Source of the DNA: Christensenellaceae bacterium Phil10
GTDB taxonomy: Bacteria > Bacillota > Clostridia > Christensenellales > CAG-917
Assembly (NCBI GenBank): GCA_001940895.1
Contig: MSGY01000006.1
Location: 129,179 to 193,178, forward strand
Direction of reading: 5' to 3'
Length of the DNA stretch: 64,000 nt
In this document: one piece after another, positions 1 to 8,736 of the stretch
Layout of the letters: each line of letters starts with the position of its first letter
Numbering within the stretch: position 1 is the stretch's first letter
Notes under the pieces: model-generated
Told to the model about the DNA's origin: nothing
The model's input: the letters and a program-made list of their open reading frames with translations, nothing else
The model's database searches: none
Position numbers and translations under genes: made by a program

Positions 1-44
1 TGAGACGTTCTTTCTTGATAATTATTGAACCTCTGCAAAACTAT

Positions 45-510
45 ATATTTGATTTTTGAGTAGAAAAGGGAAATATTATTGAAGGTATTCCGGAATATAT
101 CCGATTTGATTTACGTCACGTAGGCAGCGCTACCGTTATCGTAATTTATGCAAAACCATTGTCGAAATACTGTTGCTGATGATGAAAGAAATCTTCGATT
201 GCTGAAACCATGACAAAAACGGTCGGTTGGAAATGAGCAGAGAAAACTGGCGAATCTCCTTAACGAATGATACATCGTAAGCTGTTTGCCGAAAATGTTT
301 TTTTGCAAATAAAAGTTTCGGCGACGATAAGAAATTGTATTCAGAGATTATCTGAACGAACATCCTGACGAGACAAAGGAATATGAAAGGCTGAAACTTT
401 TTTTATTGTCGAAATATAAATTCAATCTGCACGGATGCGCTCTTGCCAAAACGGACTTTTGTTACGAAACAAATAAAAGCGGGAGTTATCGGATAGAATT
501 TATTATTGTA
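45..510 (+). pseudogene. Decayed GrpB-family (UPF0157) gene remnant
   Basis: Pieces of a GrpB-like protein can be read on the plus strand in three frames. The frame starting at 45 gives an N-terminal part broken by a TGA at 57-59 and then RHVGSA (114-131), matching the family's EHVGSTAVPG motif. YAKP follows near 147-158. The frame then shifts to IVEILL (from 158), returns to ENVFLQIK (291-314), and shifts again to GDDKKL (320-337) and RDYLNEHPDETKEYERLK (343-396). The order of these motifs is that of an intact GrpB protein. At least three frameshifts and two stops mean no full product can be made. Intact relatives resemble nucleotidyltransferases and their physiological role is poorly known. 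The call rests on remembered family motifs, not on a database search. Confidence 0.72.
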
Positions 511-1625
511 TCTGAAGAAAAACGAAAGGTAAATAGATTTTTAAAAACATTATATTTTTAATGGAAACTTGCATCTGCTTAAAACGTTTTATATGAAAGG
601 AATTTTTTGCGCCGAGTCTGAAGCGGAGAAAACTAAACGTCAAGGCCGGACGATTTGTACGATGAGTATTATGATAATTGTGTATTCGGTTCAAATTATC
701 GTATAGACGCAACAGAGCGAATAACCTGCTCGATTGTAAAAATAGTTTTGTTAGTAGAAACAGTGATGAGTTCTCGGTCGTATTTTGTATAAATTTCACG
801 AAAAGTAATATGAATACGGTTGCCGTTTCCGTTCGGCACGGCAGACGTCTGTTTTGAAAATATGCGTATAACGAATGTTTTAAATTATGAATACGTGCGC
901 CGAATCCCGAATTATGAATAATGAGTAAAAGATATATTTTTTAGAACTAACGTAAACGATGAAAAGTCTAAGTCTAAATGAGAAATACTTAAAATTTCAG
1001 TGCGGCTTATTATAAAACGTAATAAACGAACGTCGTCGGAATTCGGTATGCACACTGAAAGGTAGGGTTTTTCATATGTATTTTAAAGTCGATATGCCGG
1101 CAATCAGGGATAATTGATTTTTGGTATTTTAATTGAATATACAGTTGGTTTCGGTTTTAAATACTGATAGTCAGAGCGTCATACGCGACGATTTCTCTTT
1201 AAAAATCAAATATTTAATTTTTTGCAGGAAGCAGAAGATAAACACAGTTTATAAGTAAGACGTAACAGTGATTGAATTTTCGTAAATAATCCGGTAAAAC
1301 AAAAATTAAAATTTTTTTATTGCCGTTATAGTCTGACTTTCGTTTTTTTCATTTAAAAAATAAATATGGGCTGACTTTTGATTTTTCATTTAAAAATAAA
1401 TTCGGCGTTATATCACGTTCAAAAATATCCGAATCTGATATTTGTCGGGCAGCGTTAATATTTTTTCAAAAACCGCTTGTGACGTCGGAATTATCGATGA
1501 ATTTTTTCGGAGAGAATATGAGGAAGCCGCAAAAAAATATATTTTGTTGCGATTTTGTCGAAAAATCGATAACCCTACAACAGAAGGAGTATAAAACCTC
1601 GAAACAAAATAAAAGAATGTCATAT
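511..1625. other. Long intergenic stretch with no supportable gene
   Basis: No open frame here has a ribosome binding site together with a recognisable product. The stretch is AT-rich, with an irregular, decayed look like the pseudogene to its left. It holds one imperfect direct repeat (1333-1401). Because the region borders the rpmH-rnpA block it is where an origin would be expected, but I found no good match to the DnaA box TTATCCACA on either strand. Confidence 0.5.
1333..1401. repeat. Imperfect tandem direct repeat, two copies
   Basis: Two copies of about 32 bp begin CTGACTTT and end with a run of A and TAAAT. They lie at 1333-1365 and 1371-1401, 38 bp apart. They differ by a few indels in the T and A runs. 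No function is evident; slippage in decaying DNA is the simplest explanation. Confidence 0.6.
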
Positions 1626-1633
1626 TGACACAT

Positions 1634-1663
1634 ATTATAGCACGACGAGCGCGAAAATTTCAA
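1634..1663 (-). promoter_or_regulatory. Leftward sigma-A-type promoter without an evident gene
   Basis: On the minus strand, TTGAAA (1658-1663) is followed by an 18-bp spacer and TATAAT (1634-1639). A TG sits one base upstream of the -10, forming an extended -10. It points into the decayed region. The first ATG (1623) would be almost leaderless and has no Shine-Dalgarno sequence. Confidence 0.4.
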
Positions 1664-1727
1664 TCAATCGTCTAATCCGAAAACAAGGCCGTCAAAGGCG
1701 GCATAAAATCAAATATCGCAAATTCGG

Positions 1728-1756
1728 TTGACAGGGCGTAAGATTTAAAATATAAT
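1728..1756 (+). promoter_or_regulatory. rpmH promoter
   Basis: Perfect TTGACA (1728-1733), 17-bp spacer and TATAAT (1751-1756), about 58 bp before the rpmH start. It should drive rpmH-rnpA and probably the genes behind them, as no strong terminator is seen until after mnmG. Confidence 0.85.
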
Positions 1757-1813
1757 TTATAGGCATTGTTATATTTATATAAAAGCGAAAAATAATCCTT
1801 AAAGGAGGCATAT

Positions 1814-1954
1814 ATGAAAAGGACATACCAACCTAAGAAAAGACACGTTACGAAGGTGCACGGTTTCAGAAAAAGAATGGCAACGAAACAAGGCCGTAAC
1901 GTTTTGAAGCGTCGTCGTAACAAAGGCAGAGCGAAACTCACCCCGCACAACTGA
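1814..1954 (+). CDS. rpmH: 50S ribosomal protein L34
   Basis: This 46-residue basic protein begins [10 protein letters not shown] and carries the VHGFRKRM segment diagnostic of L34. The usual family length is 44-46 residues. It binds 23S rRNA in the large ribosomal subunit. A strong AAAGGAGG sits seven bases before the ATG, and a perfect sigma-A promoter lies upstream. It is followed 34 bp later by rnpA, the near-universal bacterial arrangement next to the replication origin. It is too short for many automatic gene calls. Confidence 0.97.
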   Translation: MKRTYQPKKRHVTKVHGFRKRMATKQGRNVLKRRRNKGRAKLTPHN

Positions 1955-1988
1955 TTTCGTTGTGCGGCGTTTCGCGGTCGGGTGAGAA

Positions 1989-2336
1989 ATGCAAAAAGAA
2001 TATAAACTGAAAAAACGCGCCTCGTTCAATTATATATACAGAAAGGGCGCCGTATTTTCAAACAAGGATTTCGTTTTGTATCTCGTAAAAACCAAAGGAA
2101 CGCTTAAAATAGGGTTTTCCGTCTCCAAAAAGGTGGGCGGAAGCGTGCAGAGAAACAGAGTCAAAAGACAGATGCGGGAAAGCGTTCGTCTTATGATACC
2201 CGAAATAGACGCGGGTTACAATTTGATATTCGTGGCGAGAAGCACGGTTTACGGCAAGAAAAGCAGCGAAATTGCCGATTCCATGAGGTCGCTCCTCAAA
2301 AAGGCCGATATTCTGGGCCATTCCTTACAATCATGA
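1989..2336 (+). CDS. rnpA: Ribonuclease P protein component
   Basis: The 115-residue protein is the small basic subunit of RNase P. It binds the catalytic RNA and helps recognise pre-tRNA 5' leaders. The family RNR signature is clear at residues 55-65 (RNRVKRQMRES), after a typical N-terminal KKRASFNYIYRKG segment. The length is normal. The stop overlaps the start of yidD by four bases (ATGA), which suggests translational coupling. It sits in the standard rpmH-rnpA-yidD-yidC order and shares the rpmH promoter. Confidence 0.97.
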   Translation: MQKEYKLKKRASFNYIYRKGAVFSNKDFVLYLVKTKGTLKIGFSVSKKVGGSVQRNRVKRQMRESVRLMIPEIDAGYNLIFVARSTVYGKKSSEIADSMRSLLKKADILGHSLQS

Positions 2337-2575
2337 AAACGCTCGCCAATGTTTTAATCGGATTTTACAAACGGTTTATATCTATCAATCTGTCGCGGTC
2401 CTGCATATATACCCCGACTTGTTCGATGTATACTCTGACCGCGATTCAGAAACACGGTTTTGTTAAAGGCGCGGTTATGGGCGCTTTAAGAATACTGAGG
2501 TGCACGCCCTTTAACAAAGGCGGATACGACCCCGTATCGGAAAATTATAAAGGAAACGCAAAATGGCTAGTATAA
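2333..2575 (+). CDS. yidD: Membrane protein insertion efficiency factor YidD
   Basis: This 80-residue protein contains the family core CIYTPTCSMY (residues 24-33), corresponding to the CRFxPTCSxY signature, and a later LRCTPF segment. YidD is a small peripheral membrane protein thought to help YidC or Sec insert inner-membrane proteins. The start overlaps the rnpA stop, and the C-terminus overlaps the yidC start by 13 bases, so the three genes are tightly coupled. The first Arg/Phe of the core motif is replaced by Ile/Tyr, which is tolerated in the family. Confidence 0.94.
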   Translation: MKTLANVLIGFYKRFISINLSRSCIYTPTCSMYTLTAIQKHGFVKGAVMGALRILRCTPFNKGGYDPVSENYKGNAKWLV

Positions 2576-3693
2576 TGGAAATGGGCCTTCTGGCAAACAA
2601 ACTTGCCGAAGGCGTAATGTGGCTTATCGACGCGCTTAACAAAGGTATAGGAAACTACGGCGTGGCGGTAATATGCTTTACCCTTATTCTTAAAATTGCG
2701 ATGTCGCCGTTCGACGTGTGGCAGAAGGTTGTAATGACCAAAAACAACCGCGCAATGGAAAGAATGAAACCGCAACTTGAAAAACTTCAGCAACAATACG
2801 CCGGCAATAAGGAACTTTATTCGCAGAAGCAGATGGAGCTTTACCGCAAGGAAAAGTACAGCATGCTGGGAAGTTGTTTGCCGTCGATAATCTCGCTTGT
2901 AATATTCTTTCTTATATTCGCGGGATTTAACGGAATGGTAAAACAGTACAATATCGATATGTACACCAATCTGTCGGATACTTACTATGCGGTTTACGAC
3001 GATACGAAGGCCGCCGAAGAAGCGAGACTCGAAACCGAGATTGCGGACGATAACGAAAGGAGTATCGTCGCTAAAAACGTCGCGACCGAAAAAGCGCAGG
3101 AAGCCGTGCTGAACGTATTCGACGAAAAATACAAAGGCGAAATCAAATTCCTTTGGATTAACAACGTTTTTATGCCCGACAGCTGGAAACAGCCCATCCC
3201 CGATTACGAAACCTTTATCGGCAACGGAATAGGTAAACTCGGAATAGACGGAGCGGTAATCAAGAACGGCGCGACGGGATACGACGAAGTTATGAGCCCC
3301 ATTATCGCAAAGTATAACGACGTAAAGCGCAACGGAAAGGAAGGCCGCAGATGGAACGGTTTCATGCTGCTTCCCATTATTACGGGTCTTATTACCTTTG
3401 CTTCGACGAAACTTATGAAACAGAATCAGCCTCCCGTTCCCGCTTCCGCAAACGGACAGAACGGACAGAACGGGCAGGACATGCAGGCGGCAATGCAGAC
3501 CAATATGAAAGTTATGCAATGGTTTATGCCCATTATGCTTTCGGTCTTCGCGCTGTTGTACAGCACGGCGTTTACCATATATATGGTAATCAGCAACATT
3601 TTCAGCACGGTTTTCCAGCTTATATACAACGCGTGCGTCAAGCATAACGACAAACGCCGCGAGGAAAAAAGGCTGGAAACAACGTTTAAATAA
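2563..3693 (+). CDS. yidC: YidC/Oxa1-family membrane insertase
   Basis: The 376-residue protein inserts and folds membrane proteins. A first transmembrane helix (about 30-50) is followed by a charged cytoplasmic coiled region (60-100), a second helix (103-122), and three C-terminal hydrophobic segments (about 263-280, 315-335, 340-360). The pattern is that of Gram-positive YidC/SpoIIIJ. Two features are unusual. A charged insertion of roughly 125 residues (130-255) separates helix 2 from helix 3, longer than in Bacillus homologues. The conserved groove Arg of the first core helix appears to be Lys44. There is no obvious lipoprotein cysteine at the N-terminus. The start at 2563 is preferred because AAAGGA precedes it, though two nearby in-frame ATGs exist. 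Confidence 0.93.
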   Translation: MASIMEMGLLANKLAEGVMWLIDALNKGIGNYGVAVICFTLILKIAMSPFDVWQKVVMTKNNRAMERMKPQLEKLQQQYAGNKELYSQKQMELYRKEKYSMLGSCLPSIISLVIFFLIFAGFNGMVKQYNIDMYTNLSDTYYAVYDDTKAAEEARLETEIADDNERSIVAKNVATEKAQEAVLNVFDEKYKGEIKFLWINNVFMPDSWKQPIPDYETFIGNGIGKLGIDGAVIKNGATGYDEVMSPIIAKYNDVKRNGKEGRRWNGFMLLPIITGLITFASTKLMKQNQPPVPASANGQNGQNGQDMQAAMQTNMKVMQWFMPIMLSVFALLYSTAFTIYMVISNIFSTVFQLIYNACVKHNDKRREEKRLETTFK

Positions 3694-3711
3694 TTAAAGG
3701 AGAATTTCCTT

Positions 3712-4515
3712 ATGGAAAAAATAGAGGTTAAAGCGTCGTCGGTCGAGAAGGCTATCGAGGAAGGCCTGAACGAACTCGGTATCGACAGAGAAGACGCCGA
3801 GATAGAAGTTATTCACGAGGGCGGACTGTTCAGCAAGGCGGTCGTAACGGTCGCCAGAAAAGAAGGCCCCGCCGACGTAGTGATTAACTTTCTCAACGGA
3901 CTTTTCGAAAGAATGAATTTAAGATGCTATGCCGATTGCACCGAAAGCGGAGAGGAACTTAACGTAAACATCTCGGGAAGCGACAGCGGCGTTATTATCG
4001 GTTATCGCGGCGAAGTTCTCGACGCGATTCAGTATCTTGCGCTCATTCTCGTAAATCAGAAAGGACACAATTTTATCCGCGTTACGATAAACGCCGAAAA
4101 TTACAGGGAAAAGAGAATCGAAACCCTTGAAGCCCTTGCGGGAAGACTTGCCTATAAGGCGTACAGAACGGGAAGGAAAATCGAACTCGAACCTATGAAC
4201 CCGTTCGAGCGCCGCATTATTCATACGGCTTTGCAGGACAGCAAGTTCGCAACGACCGAAAGCGAGGGCGAGGACAATAATCGTCACGTCGTAATTATCC
4301 CGAAAGAGGGCGGAGTCCGGGAAGGATACGACCGTCGGGACAGAAACAACGGAAGAAACGGAAGAAATTATAACGCATCGAGAGACAACCGGGACAGACG
4401 TGAAAGCGCGCCCGCGAAAAAGGAAGACAAACAGACGGAGGAAACGGAGTTCAATCTAAAAAAGAACGGTCCTCCGAAATTCAAATCTTTCGGTTATAAC
4501 AAAAAACATTTCTGA
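3712..4515 (+). CDS. jag: RNA-binding protein Jag/KhpB (EloR)
   Basis: This is a 267-residue cytoplasmic RNA-binding protein. An N-terminal Jag domain (1-50) contains the EGGLFSKA turn. A KH domain has the GYRG loop at 97-100, and an R3H domain has RRIIH at 167-171. The C-terminal 65 residues are Arg/Asn/Asp-rich and look disordered, longer than in many homologues. KhpB acts with KhpA in cell elongation and small-RNA biology in streptococci; here that is family knowledge. It follows yidC by 18 bp with an AAAGGAG site, the conserved Firmicute order. Confidence 0.94.
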   Translation: MEKIEVKASSVEKAIEEGLNELGIDREDAEIEVIHEGGLFSKAVVTVARKEGPADVVINFLNGLFERMNLRCYADCTESGEELNVNISGSDSGVIIGYRGEVLDAIQYLALILVNQKGHNFIRVTINAENYREKRIETLEALAGRLAYKAYRTGRKIELEPMNPFERRIIHTALQDSKFATTESEGEDNNRHVVIIPKEGGVREGYDRRDRNNGRNGRNYNASRDNRDRRESAPAKKEDKQTEETEFNLKKNGPPKFKSFGYNKKHF

Positions 4516-4632
4516 TATCGAACGGCAGAATCCGAAAACGATTTTTCGGCCGTGAAAACCGCAATGCGATTGCGGATTTTCTCTTCCGAAAAAAAGAAAA
4601 GGTTACTGCCGTTTGCGTTTTGAAAGGAAAAA

Positions 4633-5952
4633 ATGGACACTATAGTTGCGTTGTCGACCCCGGCGGGACGGGGTGGAATATGTGTGGTGAGGCTCAGCGG
4701 AAAGCCGCTTGGCGTTGCCGAAAAGATTTTTCACTCTAAAGCGCTTGAAAACTCTTTCTTGCCCGCTCCGAACTATATGTATTTCGGCCGTATAAGCACG
4801 AGTGAATTTTCCGACCTCGGTTATATGGTATACTTTCGCGCGCCCAAAAGCTATACGGGCGAGGACGTTGTGGAGTTTCATCTGCACGGCGGCACGAGGA
4901 TTGCGGAAGGCGTCATAGGCGAATGCGTGCGCAACGGAGCGAGGCTGGCCGAACGAGGCGAATTTACGAGACGTGCGTTTTTAAACGGAAAAATGGAGTT
5001 GTCCGACGCAGAAGGCGTCATCGATATGATTAACGCCGACAGCGCCGGCGCGGTGCGTTCGGCATACAGGCTGATGACGGGCAAACTGAGTCTTGCCGTT
5101 CATGAGATTCAGAACAGACTTTCGGACGTACTTACGGGACTTTCGGCAGTGCTGGATTATCCGGAGGAACTTGAGGACGAAACCCTTCCCGAGGTTCACG
5201 CCGAACTTATCGCAATACGCGAGAAACTTAAAAAATTCGCGTCGAGCGGAACGTACGGAAAAATGATAAAAGAAGGTATGGACGTTGCGCTCGTCGGGGA
5301 TACGAACGTAGGCAAGTCCAGCCTTATGAACGCAATGCTGGGATACGACCGTGCGATAGTATCCGATATAAGAGGAACGACCCGCGATTTCGTAACCGAC
5401 AGTTTCGAGCTTAACGGTAAAAAGATAAATCTCGCGGATACGGCCGGAATAAGGCAAAGCGACGATGTGATAGAAAAAGAAGGCGTTAATCGCGCAATTT
5501 CGATAATTAAAGACGCTAAATTGATAATACGTGTATTCGACGCCACGGAAAAACCCGAAAAAAACGAAATGCTTGACGAAGCGCTTGCCGAAAAAAACGT
5601 TATTGAAATTTACAACAAATGCGACCTGAAAAAAGCGCCCGAAAACGCAATTGCCGTCAGCGCAAAGACGGGAGACGGAATGGACGTTCTGATGGAAAAA
5701 ATATCCGACTTTTTCGACAGAGATAAGACGGACGGCGAGGAAATTCTGACATCCGAAAGACAGTTGTCCGCCGTGCTTCGCGCAATCGAAAAAACAGACG
5801 AAGCCATATCTGCTCTCGAAGACGGTATCCCCGCGGATTGCGTTATATCGGTTCTGAACGAAGCGTGGTCGGCGCTCGGAGAAATCACGGGACAGACGGT
5901 AAGCGAAAAAATCATAGACGATATATTCGATAAATTTTGCGTCGGAAAATGA
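4633..5952 (+). CDS. mnmE: tRNA uridine-5-carboxymethylaminomethyl synthesis GTPase MnmE
   Basis: The 439-residue GTPase works with MnmG to modify U34 of tRNAs. The N-terminal folate-binding domain starts TIVALSTPAGRGGI. The G domain has the P-loop GDTNVGKSS (222-230), then DIRGTTRD and DTAGIR. The C-terminus ends in FCVGK, with the catalytic Cys436 of the family's FCIGK motif. A GAAAGGA site precedes the ATG. The stop overlaps the mnmG start (ATGA), so the two partners of the MnmEG complex are translationally coupled. Confidence 0.97.
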   Translation: MDTIVALSTPAGRGGICVVRLSGKPLGVAEKIFHSKALENSFLPAPNYMYFGRISTSEFSDLGYMVYFRAPKSYTGEDVVEFHLHGGTRIAEGVIGECVRNGARLAERGEFTRRAFLNGKMELSDAEGVIDMINADSAGAVRSAYRLMTGKLSLAVHEIQNRLSDVLTGLSAVLDYPEELEDETLPEVHAELIAIREKLKKFASSGTYGKMIKEGMDVALVGDTNVGKSSLMNAMLGYDRAIVSDIRGTTRDFVTDSFELNGKKINLADTAGIRQSDDVIEKEGVNRAISIIKDAKLIIRVFDATEKPEKNEMLDEALAEKNVIEIYNKCDLKKAPENAIAVSAKTGDGMDVLMEKISDFFDRDKTDGEEILTSERQLSAVLRAIEKTDEAISALEDGIPADCVISVLNEAWSALGEITGQTVSEKIIDDIFDKFCVGK

Positions 5953-7811
5953 AAAAATCATACGACATAATCGTAATAGGCGCGGGACACGCCGGAATCG
6001 AAGCGTCGCTCGCAGCGGCGAGAATGGGCAAAAACACCCTCCTGATAACTCTTGAAAAGGAGGGCGTTGCGCTTATGCCCTGCAATCCCGCGATAGGAGG
6101 CACGGCGAAAGGCCATCTCGTAAGAGAGGTTGACGCGCTGGGCGGGCAAATGGGAATTTCCGCCGACGACGCGCTTTTGCAGATAAAAATGCTGAACAGA
6201 GGAAAAGGCCCCGCCGTATTCAGCCTGCGCGGACAGGAAGATAAGGCCTTGTATCACGAGATTATGCTGGGCGTATTGGAAAATCAGGATAATCTTGAAG
6301 TCGTTTACGACGAGGTAACCGAAATAGCCGTGCGCGACGGCGAAGTTTACGGAATATCGGCGGCGGAAAGCGGATTTACGGAGGCAAAGGCCGTCGTTAT
6401 GGCAACGGGCGTTTATCTGAACGGAAAAATCATTGTGGGGGAGGAAAGCCGTGAAAGCGGACCGATAGGTTTCAGATGCGCAACGGGGCTTACGAGGAAT
6501 CTTCTGTCTCTCGGAATCGATATCCGACGCTTCAAAACGGGAACGCCCGCGCGAATTGCCCGCGACAGCATAGATTACGACAAAATGCAGTTGCAGGAAG
6601 GAGAGGACGACATAGGAAAGTTTTCGTTTATGCACGAAGGCAATCTGTACAATCAGCTTCCGTGCTGGCTTACTTATACAAACGAGCGCACGCACGAAGT
6701 GATAAGAAAAAATATAGGAAGAAGTCCTTTGTATAACGGAACGATAAAGGGCGTAGGGCCGAGATATTGTCCGTCAATCGAGGACAAGGTGATGAGATTT
6801 CCCGATAAAACGCGGCATCAGATATTCGTCGAACCCGAGGGCAGAGACAGCGACCTTATGTACATACAGGGAATGTCGTCAAGTCTTCCCAAGGACGTGC
6901 AGGAGGAAATGTATCACACTGTCGCGGGGCTTGAAAACGCACGCTTTATAAGGTATGCGTACGCGATAGAATACGATTGCATAAATCCGTTCGAACTGTC
7001 GTCGTCGCTTGCCGTGAAACGTGTGAAAGGTCTGTTTTCGGCAGGGCAGATTAACGGAAGCAGCGGCTATGAAGAAGCGGCGGCGCAGGGTTTGATTGCC
7101 GGAATAAACGCGGTAAAATACGTCGACGGCGAGCACCCGTTCGTTCTCAGCAGGGACGAGGCGTATATCGGGGTGCTTATCGACGACCTCGTTACGAAAG
7201 GCACGAACGAGCCGTACCGTATGATGACGGCGCGCGCCGAATATCGCTTGAGATTGAGACAGGACAACGCCGACCTGAGACTTACGGAAAAAGCATATAA
7301 CGCGGGACTTGCCACAAAAGAAAGATACGGACGCACGCTTAAAAGAAAGGCGGAAATAGACGAGATTATCGCCGCCGCCTCGAAAACGCGCGTCAGAAAA
7401 GAAAACGGCGGTATTTTCGGAAGATTCGAAGACGTGTACGTTGAAAAAACCATTTCGGTAAAAGAAGCGTTGAAACATCCGGGAATAACTTTCGAGGTGC
7501 TGAAAGAAGCGACCGACGCTTTCGACGGATATTCGCCGTCCGCTTTGTTTTCGGCCGAGGTTATGATAAAATACGAGGGTTATATCGAAAAAGAGGACGC
7601 CGCCATACGCGACGCCAAAAGGCTTGAAGAAAAAGTTCTTCCGGCCGATATCGACTATAACGAACTTACGGGGCTCAGACTGGAAGCAAGACAAAAACTG
7701 AGCGCAATCCGCCCCGCAACACTCGGACAGGCGTCCAGAATATCGGGCGTAAGTCCCGCCGACATAACGGTGCTTTTAATTTATCTGAAAACCGTAAAAC
7801 GAACAATTTGA
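5949..7811 (+). CDS. mnmG: tRNA modification FAD enzyme MnmG (GidA)
   Basis: The 620-residue FAD protein is the partner of MnmE in wobble uridine modification. It begins MKKSYDIIVIGAGHAGIEA with the Rossmann GAGHAG, and has the family segments MPCNPAIGGTAKGHLV and RFKTGTPAR, the latter near residue 197. The C-terminal segment ending SRISGVSPADITVL is also typical. The ATG at 5949 is chosen over an upstream TTG because it overlaps the mnmE stop in the usual way. It closes the block and is followed by a strong hairpin. Confidence 0.97.
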   Translation: MKKSYDIIVIGAGHAGIEASLAAARMGKNTLLITLEKEGVALMPCNPAIGGTAKGHLVREVDALGGQMGISADDALLQIKMLNRGKGPAVFSLRGQEDKALYHEIMLGVLENQDNLEVVYDEVTEIAVRDGEVYGISAAESGFTEAKAVVMATGVYLNGKIIVGEESRESGPIGFRCATGLTRNLLSLGIDIRRFKTGTPARIARDSIDYDKMQLQEGEDDIGKFSFMHEGNLYNQLPCWLTYTNERTHEVIRKNIGRSPLYNGTIKGVGPRYCPSIEDKVMRFPDKTRHQIFVEPEGRDSDLMYIQGMSSSLPKDVQEEMYHTVAGLENARFIRYAYAIEYDCINPFELSSSLAVKRVKGLFSAGQINGSSGYEEAAAQGLIAGINAVKYVDGEHPFVLSRDEAYIGVLIDDLVTKGTNEPYRMMTARAEYRLRLRQDNADLRLTEKAYNAGLATKERYGRTLKRKAEIDEIIAAASKTRVRKENGGIFGRFEDVYVEKTISVKEALKHPGITFEVLKEATDAFDGYSPSALFSAEVMIKYEGYIEKEDAAIRDAKRLEEKVLPADIDYNELTGLRLEARQKLSAIRPATLGQASRISGVSPADITVLLIYLKTVKRTI

Positions 7812-7836
7812 ACCAAACGATAACAACGCAAAAAAA

Positions 7837-7864
7837 ATCCCCGCAACTCTGCGGGGATTATTAT
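7837..7864. terminator. Bidirectional terminator after mnmG
   Basis: TCCCCGCA and TGCGGGGA flank a four-base loop, with A-rich sequence before and T-rich sequence after. It lies between convergent mnmG and the CvpA-like gene and can serve both. Confidence 0.85.
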
Positions 7865-7872
7865 TTGTTCGT

Positions 7873-8613
7873 TCAGATTAAATTGAAGGGATTGTTTTCG
7901 TAAAACCATTTTGCGATATTGCCCGCGTTGATGTTATCGGTTACCGCAACGGCCGTATCGCCGAGTTTGGAAATTACGAACATCACGACGAAAATTATAA
8001 GCACGGTGATGGCCGTCGAGAAAATGAGACCGAAAACTCTGTCGACGGGATGCACGGGTTTTTGCTTTTCGGCAAGTCTTGAAAGAAGGGACGATAAAAC
8101 AGAAAACACGATTTCAAGAACGATGAGGCTTGCGATTGCGATAATGAAACCGGTGATGATTTCTACAATCAACGTGGCCGCAAAAGAGGAAAGAGCAACG
8201 CTGCCCGTAAGTTTTCCGCTGAACAACTTAACGCAAACGGTCTGAATGAAAGCGGCGATTTTTGCCTTCGAACTTCCTGCAAATATATCGGTTACTCCCG
8301 TCCAGTTGCCGCCCGTGAAGAGAAGAAGTTTATCTCCTTCGACTTTTGCGTTGCACGAACTTACCGAGAACTTGCTTTCGAAAAACGCGCAGATTTTATT
8401 GTTGAGTTCCGAAAAAGCGGGAATCGCCGCAAGTTTATCGGCAAGAAATATACCAAGACAAACCGACGCTATTAAGGCGATTATCGTACCGAGCGCGCCG
8501 TTAAGCATTTTTGCAAATCCCGAAAAGACGCCGGACAGAACTCCCAGAACGAGTATCACGAGCACAACGATATCCGAAACGTTTACGCCGGCCGCGCACA
8601 ATGCGTTTGACAT
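7873..8613 (-). CDS. CvpA-family membrane protein
   Basis: The 246-residue protein has an N-terminal hydrophobic pair (about 14-55), a central soluble segment (70-120) and two C-terminal helices (about 145-175 and 195-220). The opening pattern VSDIVVLVILVLGVLSGVFSGFAKML fits the CvpA/YshB family, whose members are associated with colicin V export and envelope stress but lack a firm biochemical role. An AAGAGGAT site supports the start. The insertion between the second and third helices is longer than in E. coli CvpA. The gene is transcribed alone, convergent with mnmG. Confidence 0.72.
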   Translation of the reverse strand: MSNALCAAGVNVSDIVVLVILVLGVLSGVFSGFAKMLNGALGTIIALIASVCLGIFLADKLAAIPAFSELNNKICAFFESKFSVSSCNAKVEGDKLLLFTGGNWTGVTDIFAGSSKAKIAAFIQTVCVKLFSGKLTGSVALSSFAATLIVEIITGFIIAIASLIVLEIVFSVLSSLLSRLAEKQKPVHPVDRVFGLIFSTAITVLIIFVVMFVISKLGDTAVAVTDNINAGNIAKWFYENNPFNLI

Positions 8614-8736
8614 TTTTGAAATCCTCTTAAAATATGGTTAGAAATATTATAGCATATTTAGCCGATAAATCAACACGATTTATAAAAAAAGATATAAATA
8701 TCCGAAAAATGGAGATAATCAACGGGTGGAGGTTTT

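Noticed and set aside
1408..1623. Minus-strand 71-residue frame with LPDKYQIRIFL, reminiscent of sigma factor region 4
   Set aside because: Only a short match is visible, no Shine-Dalgarno sequence, and no match in the rest of the frame or after its stop; too weak to call even a pseudogene.
1640..1800. Possible DnaA boxes near rpmH
   Set aside because: No site matches TTATCCACA with one mismatch or fewer on either strand; the nearest (TGTGTATTC near 679) has two mismatches and stands alone.
2545..3645. Long minus-strand open frame opposite yidC
   Set aside because: It mirrors the codon structure of yidC, has no ribosome binding site and encodes no recognisable protein.
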